From Bradyrhizobium elkanii USDA 76 (GTDB taxonomy: Bacteria; Pseudomonadota; Alphaproteobacteria; Rhizobiales; Xanthobacteraceae), in NCBI RefSeq assembly GCF_023278185.1, contig NZ_CP066356.1, forward strand, positions 4,642,001 through 4,706,000: DNA of 64,000 nucleotides. The letters run 5' to 3'. The notes beneath the pieces were generated by a model, which was not told the origin of the DNA, did not search any database, and saw nothing but the letters and a program-made list of their open reading frames with translations. The translations under genes were made by a program, and so were the position numbers. This document shows, one piece after another, positions 19,198 to 29,416 of the stretch; within the stretch, counting starts at the first letter, position 1; each line of letters opens with the position of its first letter.

Positions 19198-19728
19198 TCA
19201 GGCCGCAGCGGCGCCGATCCGCTTCCAATAGATCATCGTCCCGGTGAGGCCGCCATGCGGCTTCAGCGCGTAGTCCGGGATGACGCCGGTGAGCTGAAAG
19301 CCTTGCTTTTCATAGAGCGGTGCGGCGCCGTCGTCGACGGCGGTGTCGAGCACCAGCAGCGTGCGTCCGTGCTCGACGGCGAGCGCTTCGGCGGCGCGCA
19401 GCAATGCGGTGGCGACGCCGCGATGGCGGTGGCTGAGGTGCGTCATCATCTTGGCGATCTCGGCGCGGTGCGGCTGGTTCGGTGGCAGCTTCAGCAGCAG
19501 CGTCACGGTGGCGATCAGATCAGTGCCGTCGAACGCACCGAGCACTACTCGTTCGCCGCGCGCGGCGGCAGCAAGCGAGTCCTGCCAGAATGCGTCGGCG
19601 TCCTCCGGCGACAGCGGATGCATGAAGCTGACCGAGCCGCCGTTCGCGACGGTCTCGATCAGGAGCTCGCCAAGCGCACCGCGGATCTCGGGTCCGTCGA
19701 TGAGCGGCTTGATGGCAAAATGCGACAT
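19198..19728 (-). CDS. GNAT-family N-acetyltransferase
   Basis: 176 aa. The acetyl-CoA binding region reads MMTHLSHRHRGVATALLRAAE (variant of RxxGxG/A as RHRGVA), followed by LLVLDTAVDDGAAPLYEKQGFQLTG, typical of motif B. The N-terminal half is MSHFAIKPLIDGPEIRGALGEL. It transfers an acetyl group to an unknown small molecule or protein. The gene starts 3 bp after the stop of the XRE-cupin regulator upstream on the same strand. The two almost surely form an operon, and acetylation of a small toxic compound sensed by the cupin would fit, but that is inference. Confidence 0.9.
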   Translation of the reverse strand: MSHFAIKPLIDGPEIRGALGELLIETVANGGSVSFMHPLSPEDADAFWQDSLAAAARGERVVLGAFDGTDLIATVTLLLKLPPNQPHRAEIAKMMTHLSHRHRGVATALLRAAEALAVEHGRTLLVLDTAVDDGAAPLYEKQGFQLTGVIPDYALKPHGGLTGTMIYWKRIGAAAA

Positions 19729-19731
19729 GCA

Positions 19732-20298
19732 TCAGCTCCGGGCCAGGGCGACCACATAGGTGCAGGAGGCGTTGGTCTCGTTGGCGAAGGTCGTCTCTGC
19801 CGGCGGTCCGAATCCGAGGCAATCGCCGGCGGCGAGCACGTGGCGTGCGCCGCCTTCGGTGATGACGACGCTGCCGCTGAGCACCCAGACCAGTTGGCGG
19901 ATATGCGCGTAGGAGGAGGCGGGCAGGGTCACGGTCTGCTTCGGCGGCAGCTCGACCCGCACCAGCTCGACCGGATGGTCGGGACGGCTGAACACCTGGC
20001 GGCGCAGATAGCCGGTTTCCGGATCGCGCCAGACCGTTTGCGCGGCGGCGCGCGACAGCCGTTCGCCCTGGCCTTCGGCGCGCAACATCAGGCCGGCCAG
20101 GGTGAGATCGAAAGCCGAGGCGAGGCGTACCAGCACGACCGCGGTGGGGCTGACCTCGGCGCGCTCGATCTTGCTGATCGTGGCCTTGGAGACGCCGGCG
20201 CGCTCGGCGAGGTCGGCCAGTGACCAGCCCCGGCCATCGCGTTCGAGCCGGATCCGCTGCGCCAGGCGTTGGCTCAGATCGTCTACCAAAGTATCCAT
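19732..20298 (-). CDS. XRE-family regulator with C-terminal cupin domain
   Basis: 188 aa from the ATG at 20298. The N-terminal HTH_3 domain spans about residues 8-65 (RLERDGRGWSLADLAERAGVSKATISKIERAEVSPTAVVLVRLASAF). A cupin_2 domain follows at about 105-180 (LPASSYAHIRQLVWVLSGSVVITEG...LAAGDCLGFGPP). Such proteins repress or activate small metabolic operons in response to a ligand bound by the cupin. It forms a unit with the downstream GNAT gene. A palindromic TATAAT box ends only 6 bp before this ATG and no ribosome site is seen, so the mRNA may be leaderless. Confidence 0.91.
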   Translation of the reverse strand: MDTLVDDLSQRLAQRIRLERDGRGWSLADLAERAGVSKATISKIERAEVSPTAVVLVRLASAFDLTLAGLMLRAEGQGERLSRAAAQTVWRDPETGYLRRQVFSRPDHPVELVRVELPPKQTVTLPASSYAHIRQLVWVLSGSVVITEGGARHVLAAGDCLGFGPPAETTFANETNASCTYVVALARS

Positions 20299-20302
20299 AT
20301 AT

Positions 20303-20334
20303 CTATTATAATAGAAACCGCCGGTTCCGGGCAA
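20303..20334 (-). promoter_or_regulatory. Promoter with palindromic -10 box for the XRE-cupin gene
   Basis: On the minus strand TTGCCC (20334-20329) is 18 bp from TATAAT (20310-20305). The -10 lies inside the perfect 12-bp palindrome CTATTATAATAG (20303-20314). Transcription from it should start at or next to the ATG at 20298. The palindrome could also be the operator of the encoded regulator. Confidence 0.55.
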
Positions 20335-20502
20335 GGCCTGGCCGGTCCGTGATCGGCGCTGCTTGTGATCATCGACAGTGCGACTATCTCGGGGGTGACA
20401 ATGCCCGGTGCAATCGTGTAACAGGGCGCGACTTCACGAAAACCGTAAAGCCGATAGCGCCGTTTGTCTGGCCGCTTGGCGGCTTGTGACGGAAGGCTTG
20501 CG

Positions 20503-20892
20503 ATGCAGACTGTCGTTATCATTGTCCACCTCATGATTGTCGCCGTCATGATCGGCGCCGTGCTGTTGCAGAAATCCGAAGGCGGCGGCCTTGGCATGGG
20601 TGGCGGCGCCGGCTTCATGTCGAGCCGCGGCACCGCCAATCTGCTGACGCGGACCACGGCGATCCTCGCGGTGGGCTTCTTCATCACCAGCCTGTTCCTG
20701 TCCTGGTACGCAGGCTATGACCGCAAGCCGAGCTCGATCATCGGCACCGGCGCACCGGCGCAGACCCAGCCGGCCGGCGGCACGCCGATGAACGCGCCGA
20801 CCTCGGGCGGCATCCTCGATTCGCTGAAGAAGGCCGACGAGCAGCAGGGGCAGCAGGCCCCGAGCGGTCCGCAGGCGCCACGGTCGCAATAA
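20503..20892 (+). CDS. secG: Preprotein translocase subunit SecG
   Basis: 129 aa. Two TM helices (about residues 2-22, VVIIVHLMIVAVMIGAVLLQ, and about 52-75, TAILAVGFFITSLFLSWY) flank the typical SecG loop KSEGGGLGMGGGAGFMSSRGTANLLTRTT. The Pro/Gln-rich C-terminal tail (about 85-129) is typical of rhizobial SecG. It is an inner-membrane subunit of SecYEG that speeds protein export. The gene precedes pyrG by about 170 bp, an order common in Rhizobiales. Confidence 0.95.
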   Translation: MQTVVIIVHLMIVAVMIGAVLLQKSEGGGLGMGGGAGFMSSRGTANLLTRTTAILAVGFFITSLFLSWYAGYDRKPSSIIGTGAPAQTQPAGGTPMNAPTSGGILDSLKKADEQQGQQAPSGPQAPRSQ

Positions 20893-21053
20893 AGCAGGGT
20901 GGCCATGCAGGATGCCCCGCTGGCATCCTGCATCAGAAACCCCCATCAATGCTCTGAAATCGCTTCCAGTTTGATGCAACCCACAGCCCGGCGAATTGTT
21001 TGCCGGGAACAGCCGATTCGTTTTGCGAATCGGCGGAGTCGGATTAAAGGTAA

Positions 21054-22691
<1,638 letters not shown>

Positions 22692-22714
22692 CCGAGCGGC
22701 CGCCAGCTGCGCCG

Positions 22715-23377
22715 TTACACGGCGCAGTCCTCGCTGGCCCGGCGTTCTTTCTTGATCGGTGAAACGTTTGCACCAGCCGCTGGCGTGCCGTCGCGCGTCA
22801 TCAGCTTGTATTGCGGGCGTCGCGTCAGCCGGTAGACCGCGGCCGGCGGCACGTTGAGGATGGCGCGGTCGACCAGCGTGGCGCGCAGGCCGAGCCGGTC
22901 GAGGATCGGCCGCGGCACCGGGCAGCGCATGCCGTAGGTGAATTGATAGAACGCGCCGCCGGGACGCAGATAGCTGAACGCGCCGCCGACGATCGAGATG
23001 ACCTTGCGCGGCGACATGTTGAGCAGCGGCAGTCCGCTGACGACGGCGCCGACCGGCGCGCCATCGTAGAGCCGCTCCGAGGCGAGGCGCGCCGCGTCCA
23101 TCCACAGCACGCGCGCGCCGGGAAAGCGCAGCTGCAGCAGCCGCATGAAATCCGAGCCGTACTCGATCAGCGTGAGATCCTGCTGGCGCACGCCGCGCTT
23201 CAACAGCTGATAGGTGAATGCGCCGGTGCCCGGACCGAGCTCGAGCACCGGGCCGGTGTCGGCGCTGATGTCGCGCGTGATGAGTTCGGCGAGTGCTGCG
23301 CCCGACGGCGCAATGGCGCCGACGCGGCCGGGGGCCGCTATCCACGCCGTGAAGAAAGACAGCAGATCATGTGACAT
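22715..23377 (-). CDS. Phospholipid N-methyltransferase-like SAM methyltransferase (PmtA type)
   Basis: 220 aa from the ATG at 23377. The N-terminus MSHDLLSFFTAWIAAPGRVGAIAPSG is the membrane-associating helix of rhizobial PmtA-like enzymes. SAM motif I is VLELGPGTGAFTYQLL; LTLIEYGSDFMRLLQLRFPGARV and AVVSGLPLLNMSP follow as motifs II and IV (GLPLL). The family methylates phosphatidylethanolamine on the way to phosphatidylcholine, or ribosomal RNA in related branches. It is convergent with pyrG (23-bp gap). Substrate not proven from sequence. Confidence 0.82.
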   Translation of the reverse strand: MSHDLLSFFTAWIAAPGRVGAIAPSGAALAELITRDISADTGPVLELGPGTGAFTYQLLKRGVRQQDLTLIEYGSDFMRLLQLRFPGARVLWMDAARLASERLYDGAPVGAVVSGLPLLNMSPRKVISIVGGAFSYLRPGGAFYQFTYGMRCPVPRPILDRLGLRATLVDRAILNVPPAAVYRLTRRPQYKLMTRDGTPAAGANVSPIKKERRASEDCAV

Positions 23378-23469
23378 TGGGATTCCCAACAAAGTGTCGC
23401 GGCGCTTCGACTCAGATGCGAAGCGTGACGCCCTGTTTGCGGGAGCTGCATTGCGACAACATTGCGCGA

Positions 23470-23586
23470 GAGCCGTTCCGATTGAATCGGAACGGCTCTC
23501 GACTCTGGTTTCGATGCGGTTTTCTTCACGCGAACCGGTGCCCATCCCGCAGCGAGTGCGGGACAGGCTTCGCTCGAAAACGCTTC
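23470..23586. repeat. Dispersed intergenic hairpin repeat, family B, copy 1
   Basis: Begins with a perfect 13-bp stem, GAGCCGTTCCGAT (23470-23482) and ATCGGAACGGCTC (23486-23498), with loop TGA. It is followed by TTTTCTTCACGCGAACCGG, a second short stem (CATCCCGCA / TGCGGGA) and CAGGCTTCGCTCGAAAACGCT. A second copy with compensatory stem changes is at 34301-34417. Confidence 0.85.
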
Positions 23587-23590
23587 GGCA

Positions 23591-24970
23591 TCACGACGCG
23601 AACGGCGCCGGCGGTAATGTGAGGCGGAAGCACGCGCCGCCCTTGGGACCATCGAGCACGGAGACGTGACCGCCGTGCAGCCTTGCGATCTCGCGCACCA
23701 TGTTGAGGCCGAGGCCGGCGCCGCGGTCGAGCGGCGCGAGCCGATAGAACGGATCGAAGATCCGCGTGCGCTCGCCCTGGGGAATGCCGTCGCCTTCATC
23801 CGATACGTCGATCGTCGCGGCGCTGCCGACATGGATGGTGATGGTGCCGCGGCGGCCGCCGTGCTGGATGGCGTTCTGCACCAGGTTGGTGAGCGCGCGC
23901 TCCAGCGCCGCCCGATCGCCGGATGTTTCCACACGGTCGACCGAAGTATCGAGCGACAGCTCATAGCCGGCCGCGATCGCGAGCGGCGCAAGGTCGGCCG
24001 CGACATTGCGTGCGACCGCGACGAGATCGACGCGGACGAACGGATTGCGGCACTGGTCGAAGCGCTGGATGTCGAGCAGTTGCTCGGCCAACGTCGCAAG
24101 GCGTGCCGAATCCTCGAGCAGGCGGGTTTTCTCCGGGCCTGGCGGCAGCGACTCCAGCCGCGTGTTGAGGATCGCGATCGGCGTGCGCAATTCATGGGCC
24201 GCGTCGGCGACGAAGCGCTGGTGCCGGGAATAGCCGTCGTCGAGCCGCTTCAGCGCGTCGTTGATGGCGGTCACCAGCGGCGCCACCTCGAGCGGCAGAT
24301 GATCGGCCGACAGCCGGCTGCCGCGCTGGCGGAAATCGATCCGGCGCGCTTCGTCGGCGGTGGTGTCGAGACCGGCGAAGGCGCGCTTCACCACCATCGG
24401 CGTCGCGATGAAGGTGGCGCATGCCATCAGGAAAAGGCCGGGCAGGGCAATGGCGAGGAATGCCAGCGTGGTGGCGAGCGCGGTCTTGACGCTCGACATC
24501 GGCCCCTGCGTCGCCGTGAGCACCTGCACGGGGCCGGCGTCCGAATTGACGCGCTTCAGCCGCGCCGGCGGCTTGCGCGGATCATCCTCGAACATCTGCC
24601 AGCCGAGCCGCGCCTGGCTGATCTGGTCGAGTGCGCCACCGATCCTGGCGAATTCCGGCGGCACCGCGCCTTCCGTCAGCGAACGGCCTTCCCGGTCGCG
24701 CACCAGGAACCAGAGGTCGGGCGTGTCGTCACGGAGCTTTTGCAGTTCGGCGGTCGGGCGCAAAATCAGATCGCCCTTGCCGTCGCGTGCGACCGCGCCC
24801 TGCACGATGGAAATCACATGATCCTCATCGCGCGGAACGATCAGGAAGCCGGTGGCACACAACGCGCTGATCAGGCAGACGATCAGCATGGCAAGCAGCA
24901 GCGCCTGCAGCGTCACCAGCCGCCAGCTCAGTTGCGAGCGCAGGCAATAGTGCTCGGCCTGTTCGCTCAT
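23591..24970 (-). CDS. Sensor histidine kinase, OmpR-partner type
   Basis: 459 aa from the ATG at 24970, which overlaps the end of the upstream regulator by 4 bp (ATGA). TM1 is near residues 18-40, a periplasmic region near 45-165, TM2 near 172-195, HAMP near 196-248. HisKA has the phosphoacceptor in VADAAHELRTPIAIL. ATP-binding motifs are LTNLVQNAIQHGG (N), VSDEGDGIP (G1), FDPFYRLAP (F) and GAGLGLNMVREI (G2). All are intact. The kinase resembles QseC/TctE types. Ligand unknown. It is convergent with the PmtA-like gene, with the family B repeat between. Confidence 0.93.
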   Translation of the reverse strand: MSEQAEHYCLRSQLSWRLVTLQALLLAMLIVCLISALCATGFLIVPRDEDHVISIVQGAVARDGKGDLILRPTAELQKLRDDTPDLWFLVRDREGRSLTEGAVPPEFARIGGALDQISQARLGWQMFEDDPRKPPARLKRVNSDAGPVQVLTATQGPMSSVKTALATTLAFLAIALPGLFLMACATFIATPMVVKRAFAGLDTTADEARRIDFRQRGSRLSADHLPLEVAPLVTAINDALKRLDDGYSRHQRFVADAAHELRTPIAILNTRLESLPPGPEKTRLLEDSARLATLAEQLLDIQRFDQCRNPFVRVDLVAVARNVAADLAPLAIAAGYELSLDTSVDRVETSGDRAALERALTNLVQNAIQHGGRRGTITIHVGSAATIDVSDEGDGIPQGERTRIFDPFYRLAPLDRGAGLGLNMVREIARLHGGHVSVLDGPKGGACFRLTLPPAPFAS

Positions 24971-25641
24971 GACGTTTGCTTCAACAGATAGCCGACGCCG
25001 CGGATGCTGTGGATCTCGACGCCGGCGTTGGCGTCGGCAAGCTTGCGCCTGAGACGCGAGACGTGCGCATCGAGCGCGTTCGACTGGATCTCGTCCTCGA
25101 AATTGTAGACGGCTTCCTCCAGCGTCGCGCGCAGCACGGTGCGGCCGAGGCGGCGCAGCAGCGTCTCCAGCACCAGCAGCTCGCGCCGCGGCAGCTCGAG
25201 CGGACGGCCGTCGACGCTGGCCTCGCGATGGCTGCAATCGAACGCCACGCGGCCGGCCCTGATGATCTCGAGCTGCAGTCCGGCCGGCCGGCGCAGCACG
25301 GCGCGCAGCCGCGCCAGCAGTTCTTCCACGGCGAACGGCTTGGCCAGATAGTCGTCGGCGCCGCTGTCGAGGCCGGTGATGCGGTCGGTGAGCTCGCCGC
25401 GCGCGGTCAGCACGATGATCGGGACGCCGTCGGCCTTGGCGCGCAGCTTCGGGATCAGCGTGAGGCCGTCGCCGTCCGGAAGCTGCCGGTCGAGCAGGAC
25501 CGCGCCATGCACGTCGGCGGAGATCGCTTCCTCGGCCTCGGCAAGGTTCGGCACGTGGTCGACCACCATGTCGTAGCCCTTCAGCGCCTGCGACAGCGCC
25601 GCCGCCATTTCGGCCTCGTCCTCAACCAGCAGTATCCGCAT
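24967..25641 (-). CDS. OmpR-family response regulator
   Basis: 224 aa from the ATG at 25641, preceded by AAGGA. Receiver domain (1-115) has LLVEDEAEM and phosphoacceptor Asp in GAVLLDRQLPDGDG, with KPF (AKPFAVEELLARL) as the conserved lysine. The winged-helix DNA-binding domain (about 125-222) has LELPRRELLVLETLLRRLGRTV and VSRLRRKLADANAGVEIHSIRGVGYLL. It is translationally coupled to the downstream kinase. Target genes are not evident; no transporter adjoins the pair. Confidence 0.94.
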   Translation of the reverse strand: MRILLVEDEAEMAAALSQALKGYDMVVDHVPNLAEAEEAISADVHGAVLLDRQLPDGDGLTLIPKLRAKADGVPIIVLTARGELTDRITGLDSGADDYLAKPFAVEELLARLRAVLRRPAGLQLEIIRAGRVAFDCSHREASVDGRPLELPRRELLVLETLLRRLGRTVLRATLEEAVYNFEDEIQSNALDAHVSRLRRKLADANAGVEIHSIRGVGYLLKQTS

Positions 25642-25810
25642 GTCCTTGTGGGTCCAGCTCCTGAAGGCAGGTTTTAAGGCAAGTAACATTGCAACAACAT
25701 TGCGGAAATGGCCGCCTGGCGCGAGCAGGGGTGCCATGTTGTCACCCCCTCAAGACAGTCCGGAAGGCGCTGGCTATAACCGCCCGCACACAAATCTGGG
25801 AGGACTGCCA

Positions 25811-26137
25811 ATGATCTACGAGACCCGCGTCTATCGCTGCCTGCCGGGACGCCTGCCGGCGCTGCTCAAGCGCTTCGAGACCATCACGCTGAAGCTCTGG
25901 GACAAGCACGGCATCAGGCAGGCCGGCTTCTTCACGACGCTGGTCGGGGAATCCAACCAGGAGCTGACCTATCTGCTGGCCTGGGAATCGCTCGCCGAGC
26001 GCGAGAAGAAGTGGACCGCGTTCCAGACCGATCCGGAGTGGATCACCGCGCGCGCCAAGACCGAGGAGGACGGCCAGATCGTTCTCAACATCGTCAACCA
26101 GCTTCTGGTGCCGACGGCGTTTTCGTCGGTCAAGTGA
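25811..26137 (+). CDS. NIPSNAP family protein
   Basis: 108 aa from the ATG at 25811, with GGGAGGA eight bases upstream. It is a single dimeric alpha-beta barrel (ferredoxin-like) domain: MIYETRVYRCLPGRLPALLKRFETITL, HGIRQAGFFTT, LTYLLAWESLAEREKKWTAFQTDPEW. This matches NIPSNAP domains found in many bacteria next to metabolic genes. No catalytic residues are known. It stands alone between a two-component pair and the PAAR gene. Confidence 0.88.
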   Translation: MIYETRVYRCLPGRLPALLKRFETITLKLWDKHGIRQAGFFTTLVGESNQELTYLLAWESLAEREKKWTAFQTDPEWITARAKTEEDGQIVLNIVNQLLVPTAFSSVK

Positions 26138-26152
26138 CGCGGTGGGCGCAGG

Positions 26153-26181
26153 GGGCGCGATGACGAGACTTCGTCGCGCCC
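26153..26181. terminator. Hairpin between convergent NIPSNAP and PAAR genes
   Basis: GGGCGCGA (26153-26160) pairs with TCGCGCCC (26174-26181); the loop is 13 bases. No T run follows on either strand, so it may be a weak or factor-dependent terminator serving both convergent genes. Confidence 0.45.
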
Positions 26182-26195
26182 TATAACCGGCGCGG

Positions 26196-26531
26196 CTATT
26201 GCGGGCAGCCGGACGTCTGGTCGCCCTGGGTCACCATCGGCTTGCCGTTGATGAAGACGCCGCGGCTGCCGGAGGTCGTCTTGCCGCCGCAATGCGTGCG
26301 ATCTCCCATGACCACCGCCGGCTTGCCGTTGATCAGGACGTTGGGCACGCCCTCGACGAGCGCGCCGCCATTGCTGGTGGTATCGCCGCTGCGCGCCGCC
26401 GGCTTGCCATTGACGGTCACGCCGGTGGCGCCGCTGGTGACGACCCCGGGCTGGCTGCTGGTCTGGCCGTAGGCGAGGCCCGACATCGCCGACAGGGCGA
26501 TGACGGCTCCGATCATCAGCGGGATGCGCAT
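26196..26531 (-). CDS. PAAR-like protein with a signal peptide
   Basis: 111 aa. A signal peptide (about 1-22, IPLMIGAVIALSAMSGLAYGQ) precedes a PAAR-like fold made of repeated VNGKPAARSGD, INGKPAVVMGD and INGKPMVTQGD units at about residues 40, 68 and 94. His and Cys residues sit at the expected metal-binding positions (DRTHCGG, TSGCPQ). PAAR proteins normally cap the type VI secretion spike and stay in the cytosol until fired. A Sec signal with no T6SS genes nearby points to a different, periplasmic or surface role. Confidence 0.85.
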   Translation of the reverse strand: MRIPLMIGAVIALSAMSGLAYGQTSSQPGVVTSGATGVTVNGKPAARSGDTTSNGGALVEGVPNVLINGKPAVVMGDRTHCGGKTTSGSRGVFINGKPMVTQGDQTSGCPQ

Positions 26532-26696
26532 GTCTTCCTCATGGGAATCTGTTCCGCACCAGTTTATAGGCGCTGTTTGGGCGGGATTGTGTTAGCACGG
26601 CGCACCTACGGCGTCAGCGCAACCCCCTCATCGTGCCGGATGGCTTGATCCGTCCCGCCCGGGACTGCATGGTCGCCGGCAAAAGGATGCAGCATT

Positions 26697-27554
26697 TTGA
26701 CCAATCAGGTTTCCGCGCCAGCCGCCGCGCCGATCGTTGCCGTCGGATCGGCCAAATTCGGCAATGCCTTGCCCATCTCGATCATCGCCGGTCCCTGCCA
26801 GCTCGAGAGCCGCGCCCACGCGCTTGAAGTGGCGTCCGCGCTGAAGGAGATCGCGGCCCGGCTCAAGATCGGTCTGGTGTACAAGACCTCGTTCGACAAG
26901 GCGAACCGCACCAGCGCGACGGCGGCGCGCGGCATCGGATTGGCGCAGGCGCTGCCGATCTTCGCCGAGATCCGGTCTTCGCTCGGGTTGCCCGTGCTGA
27001 CCGACGTGCATGAGGCGACCCAGTGCGCCGATGTGGCGCAGGCGGTCGATGTGCTGCAGATCCCGGCCTTCCTGTGCCGGCAGACCGATCTCTTGCTGGC
27101 CGCAGCTGCGACCGGCAAGGTCGTCAACGTCAAGAAGGGCCAGTTCCTGGCGCCATGGGACATGGCCAATGTGGTCAGCAAGATCACCGGCGCCGGCAAT
27201 GCCAATGTGCTGGTCACCGAGCGCGGCGCGTCGTTCGGCTACAACACGCTGGTCTCGGACATGCGCGCGCTGCCGATCCTTTCGCGCACCACCGGCGCGC
27301 CTGTCATCTTCGACGCCACCCATTCGGTGCAGCAGCCGGGCGGCAAGGGCACCTCGTCGGGCGGTGAGCGTGAATTCGTGCCGGTGCTGGCGCGGGCCGC
27401 GGTCGCGGTCGGCGTCGCCGGCGTGTTCATCGAGACCCATCCCGATCCGGATCACGCGCCGTCCGATGGCCCCAACATGGTGCCGCTCCGTGAATTCGAG
27501 GCGCTCGTCAGGCGGCTGATGCAGTTCGACGCGCTGGCGAAGACGGCGGCCTGA
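26697..27554 (+). CDS. kdsA: 3-deoxy-8-phosphooctulonate synthase (Kdo-8-P synthase)
   Basis: 285 aa with a TTG start at 26697, chosen because AAGGA precedes it and the sequence runs directly into the family. Signatures: [74 protein letters not shown] and [17 protein letters not shown]. It condenses PEP with arabinose 5-phosphate for Kdo in lipopolysaccharide. An MFS gene follows 15 bp downstream and is likely co-transcribed. Confidence 0.97.
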   Translation: MTNQVSAPAAAPIVAVGSAKFGNALPISIIAGPCQLESRAHALEVASALKEIAARLKIGLVYKTSFDKANRTSATAARGIGLAQALPIFAEIRSSLGLPVLTDVHEATQCADVAQAVDVLQIPAFLCRQTDLLLAAAATGKVVNVKKGQFLAPWDMANVVSKITGAGNANVLVTERGASFGYNTLVSDMRALPILSRTTGAPVIFDATHSVQQPGGKGTSSGGEREFVPVLARAAVAVGVAGVFIETHPDPDHAPSDGPNMVPLREFEALVRRLMQFDALAKTAA

Positions 27555-27569
27555 CCGGCGGACAACGAC

Positions 27570-28778
27570 ATGACCGCAACCAGCGGCATGCCGCCGGCCC
27601 TCAACGTGATCACGCTGGCGACCTTCGCGGCGAGCCTGTCGGTTCGCGCGCTCGATCCGGTGCTGCCGCATGTCGCCGAGGATTTCGGGGTCAGCATCGC
27701 GACCGCGGCGAGCTTTGCCGCGGTGTTCGCCTTCACCTTTGCCGCGGTGCAGCCGGCGATCGGCGCCGCCGCCGACCTGTTCGGCAAGGCGCGGCTGATG
27801 ACGATCTGCCTCGGACTGCTCGGTGTCGCCAACATCCTCGGCGCGCTCTCGACCTCGTTTCCGATGCTGTTCGTGACCCGCATCCTCGCCGGCATCGGCT
27901 CGGGCGGGGTGTTTCCGGTGGCGCTGTCGCTGACCAGCGATCTCGTCGGCCCGGACAAGCGGCAGCTTGCGATCGGGCGAACGCTGGCGGGGTCGATGAC
28001 CGGCAATCTGCTCGGCGCGACGGCCTCGGGCCTGATCGGCGACTTCCTCGGCTGGCGCGGCGTGCTCGCGGTGCTCGGCGGCCTCGTGATCATCGTTGCG
28101 CTGGCGGTTGCGGCCGGCTTCCGCGGCGCCGCGCTCAATCGTCCGCCGCGCACCAGCCTGAAGGCGCTTCGCCACGGCTATCGCACCATCTTCACCAATC
28201 CGAACGCGCGGATCTGCTATTCGGCTGTTTTCATCGAAGGCTGCTGCGTGCTCGGGCTGTTTCCGTTCATCGCTTCATTCCTGTTCGAACTCGGCGAGAC
28301 CTCGCTGTCGATCGCGGGCATCGTGATCGCGGGCTTTGCGATCGGCGGATTGCTCTACACGCTGACGGTGGCGCGCCTGCTGCCGTTGATCGGGGTGAGG
28401 GGGATGATGATCGTCGGCGCGACGCTGGTCGCTATCCAGCTCGTCGGCGTCGCCTTCGGGCCGCACTGGAAATTGCAGATGGCGAGCCTTCTCGTGATGG
28501 GCCTCGGCTTCTACATGATCCACGGCTGCCTGCAGGTGTTCGCCAGCGAGCTGTCGGTCGAGGCCCGCGCCACCGCGCTGTCGCTGCACTCGTTCTTCTT
28601 TTTCATGGGCCAGACCGTCGGCCCGATCGCCTACGGTTTTGGGCTGCAACACGCCGGCAAGACCGCGACGCTGGTCTCGGCCGCTGCCGTGATGGTGGTG
28701 CTCGGCTTTATCTGCGCGAGATTTTTGAAGCAGACGCGACCGGCGGATGCCGCGGCGCGGCCAGACGTCGAGCCGTAG
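27570..28778 (+). CDS. MFS transporter
   Basis: 402 aa, 12 predicted TM helices. It starts MTATSGMPPALNVITLATFAASLSVRALDP and has the MFS loop motif GAAADLFGKARLM between helices 2 and 3. TM regions occur for example near 12-30, 48-70, 75-95, 100-120, 135-160, 215-240, 250-275, 285-305, 310-335 and 370-390. This is the drug/proton antiporter-like DHA branch by general appearance; substrate unknown. The gene starts 15 bp after kdsA. Confidence 0.9.
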   Translation: MTATSGMPPALNVITLATFAASLSVRALDPVLPHVAEDFGVSIATAASFAAVFAFTFAAVQPAIGAAADLFGKARLMTICLGLLGVANILGALSTSFPMLFVTRILAGIGSGGVFPVALSLTSDLVGPDKRQLAIGRTLAGSMTGNLLGATASGLIGDFLGWRGVLAVLGGLVIIVALAVAAGFRGAALNRPPRTSLKALRHGYRTIFTNPNARICYSAVFIEGCCVLGLFPFIASFLFELGETSLSIAGIVIAGFAIGGLLYTLTVARLLPLIGVRGMMIVGATLVAIQLVGVAFGPHWKLQMASLLVMGLGFYMIHGCLQVFASELSVEARATALSLHSFFFFMGQTVGPIAYGFGLQHAGKTATLVSAAAVMVVLGFICARFLKQTRPADAAARPDVEP

Positions 28779-28845
28779 TGATGGTACATATTTGATGAAT
28801 ATAAGCGTCGCCTCTTCAGGGACGCGGGTATCGAGAGGCTGAGGA

Positions 28846-29385
28846 ATGCAAAACGCGTCAGTGGCCGCGCTTGCGTACGAATTTCTGTTCGAGGTTTATC
28901 GGAAGATGGATCTCGACCGAAAGCGCGGGAACATCAGGTCGCTCCCTGATGAAAATGGCACGCTACGCGAGGCCTTCCATCATGAATTCTCAAGTAACTG
29001 GGAGTGGCCGGGTGGTGTGCTGGAGCAACTCGGTGTTCTCAGGATTCTCCAACCAACGCGCGGCCTGTGGGGGCCGAATTTCTATCCCGTGATGACTTTG
29101 GATGAATGCTCCGTTGCCAACTTCTCGAAATTCGAAACTTTCGACAACTATTGCGTTGCAATGTCCTCTTTCGAGGTGCTGCATAGTCCTTCTGAATTCC
29201 GCGGGGAGGTCTATCTTCACAGTCGATCGCCTCACTTTCTGGACGCGGTCGCGTCCCAGGACGATATCTTTCTGATTCAGGACGACGGTCAGGTCAGGTT
29301 TGACCAGCGGCGCTTCAACGAGAAAGTCATGACACGTTGGGAAGAGCTGGAAGTTCGTCGCATCCATCCCAAAGGCGGTACTTAG
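28846..29385 (+). CDS. Hypothetical protein, lower GC than neighbours
   Basis: 179 aa, no recognised domain. It begins MQNASVAALAYEFLFEVYRKMDL, is rich in aromatic residues (WEWPGG, FYPVMTLDECS, FETFDNYC) and looks globular and cytosolic, without signal peptide or TM. GC and codon use are visibly less biased than in kdsA or queF on either side, with many A/T-ending codons. This suggests a recently acquired orphan. It starts 67 bp after the MFS gene. No function proposed. Confidence 0.72.
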   Translation: MQNASVAALAYEFLFEVYRKMDLDRKRGNIRSLPDENGTLREAFHHEFSSNWEWPGGVLEQLGVLRILQPTRGLWGPNFYPVMTLDECSVANFSKFETFDNYCVAMSSFEVLHSPSEFRGEVYLHSRSPHFLDAVASQDDIFLIQDDGQVRFDQRRFNEKVMTRWEELEVRRIHPKGGT

Positions 29386-29416
29386 GCTTCCAGGCAGCGG
29401 CGTTCCATCGACCCCG

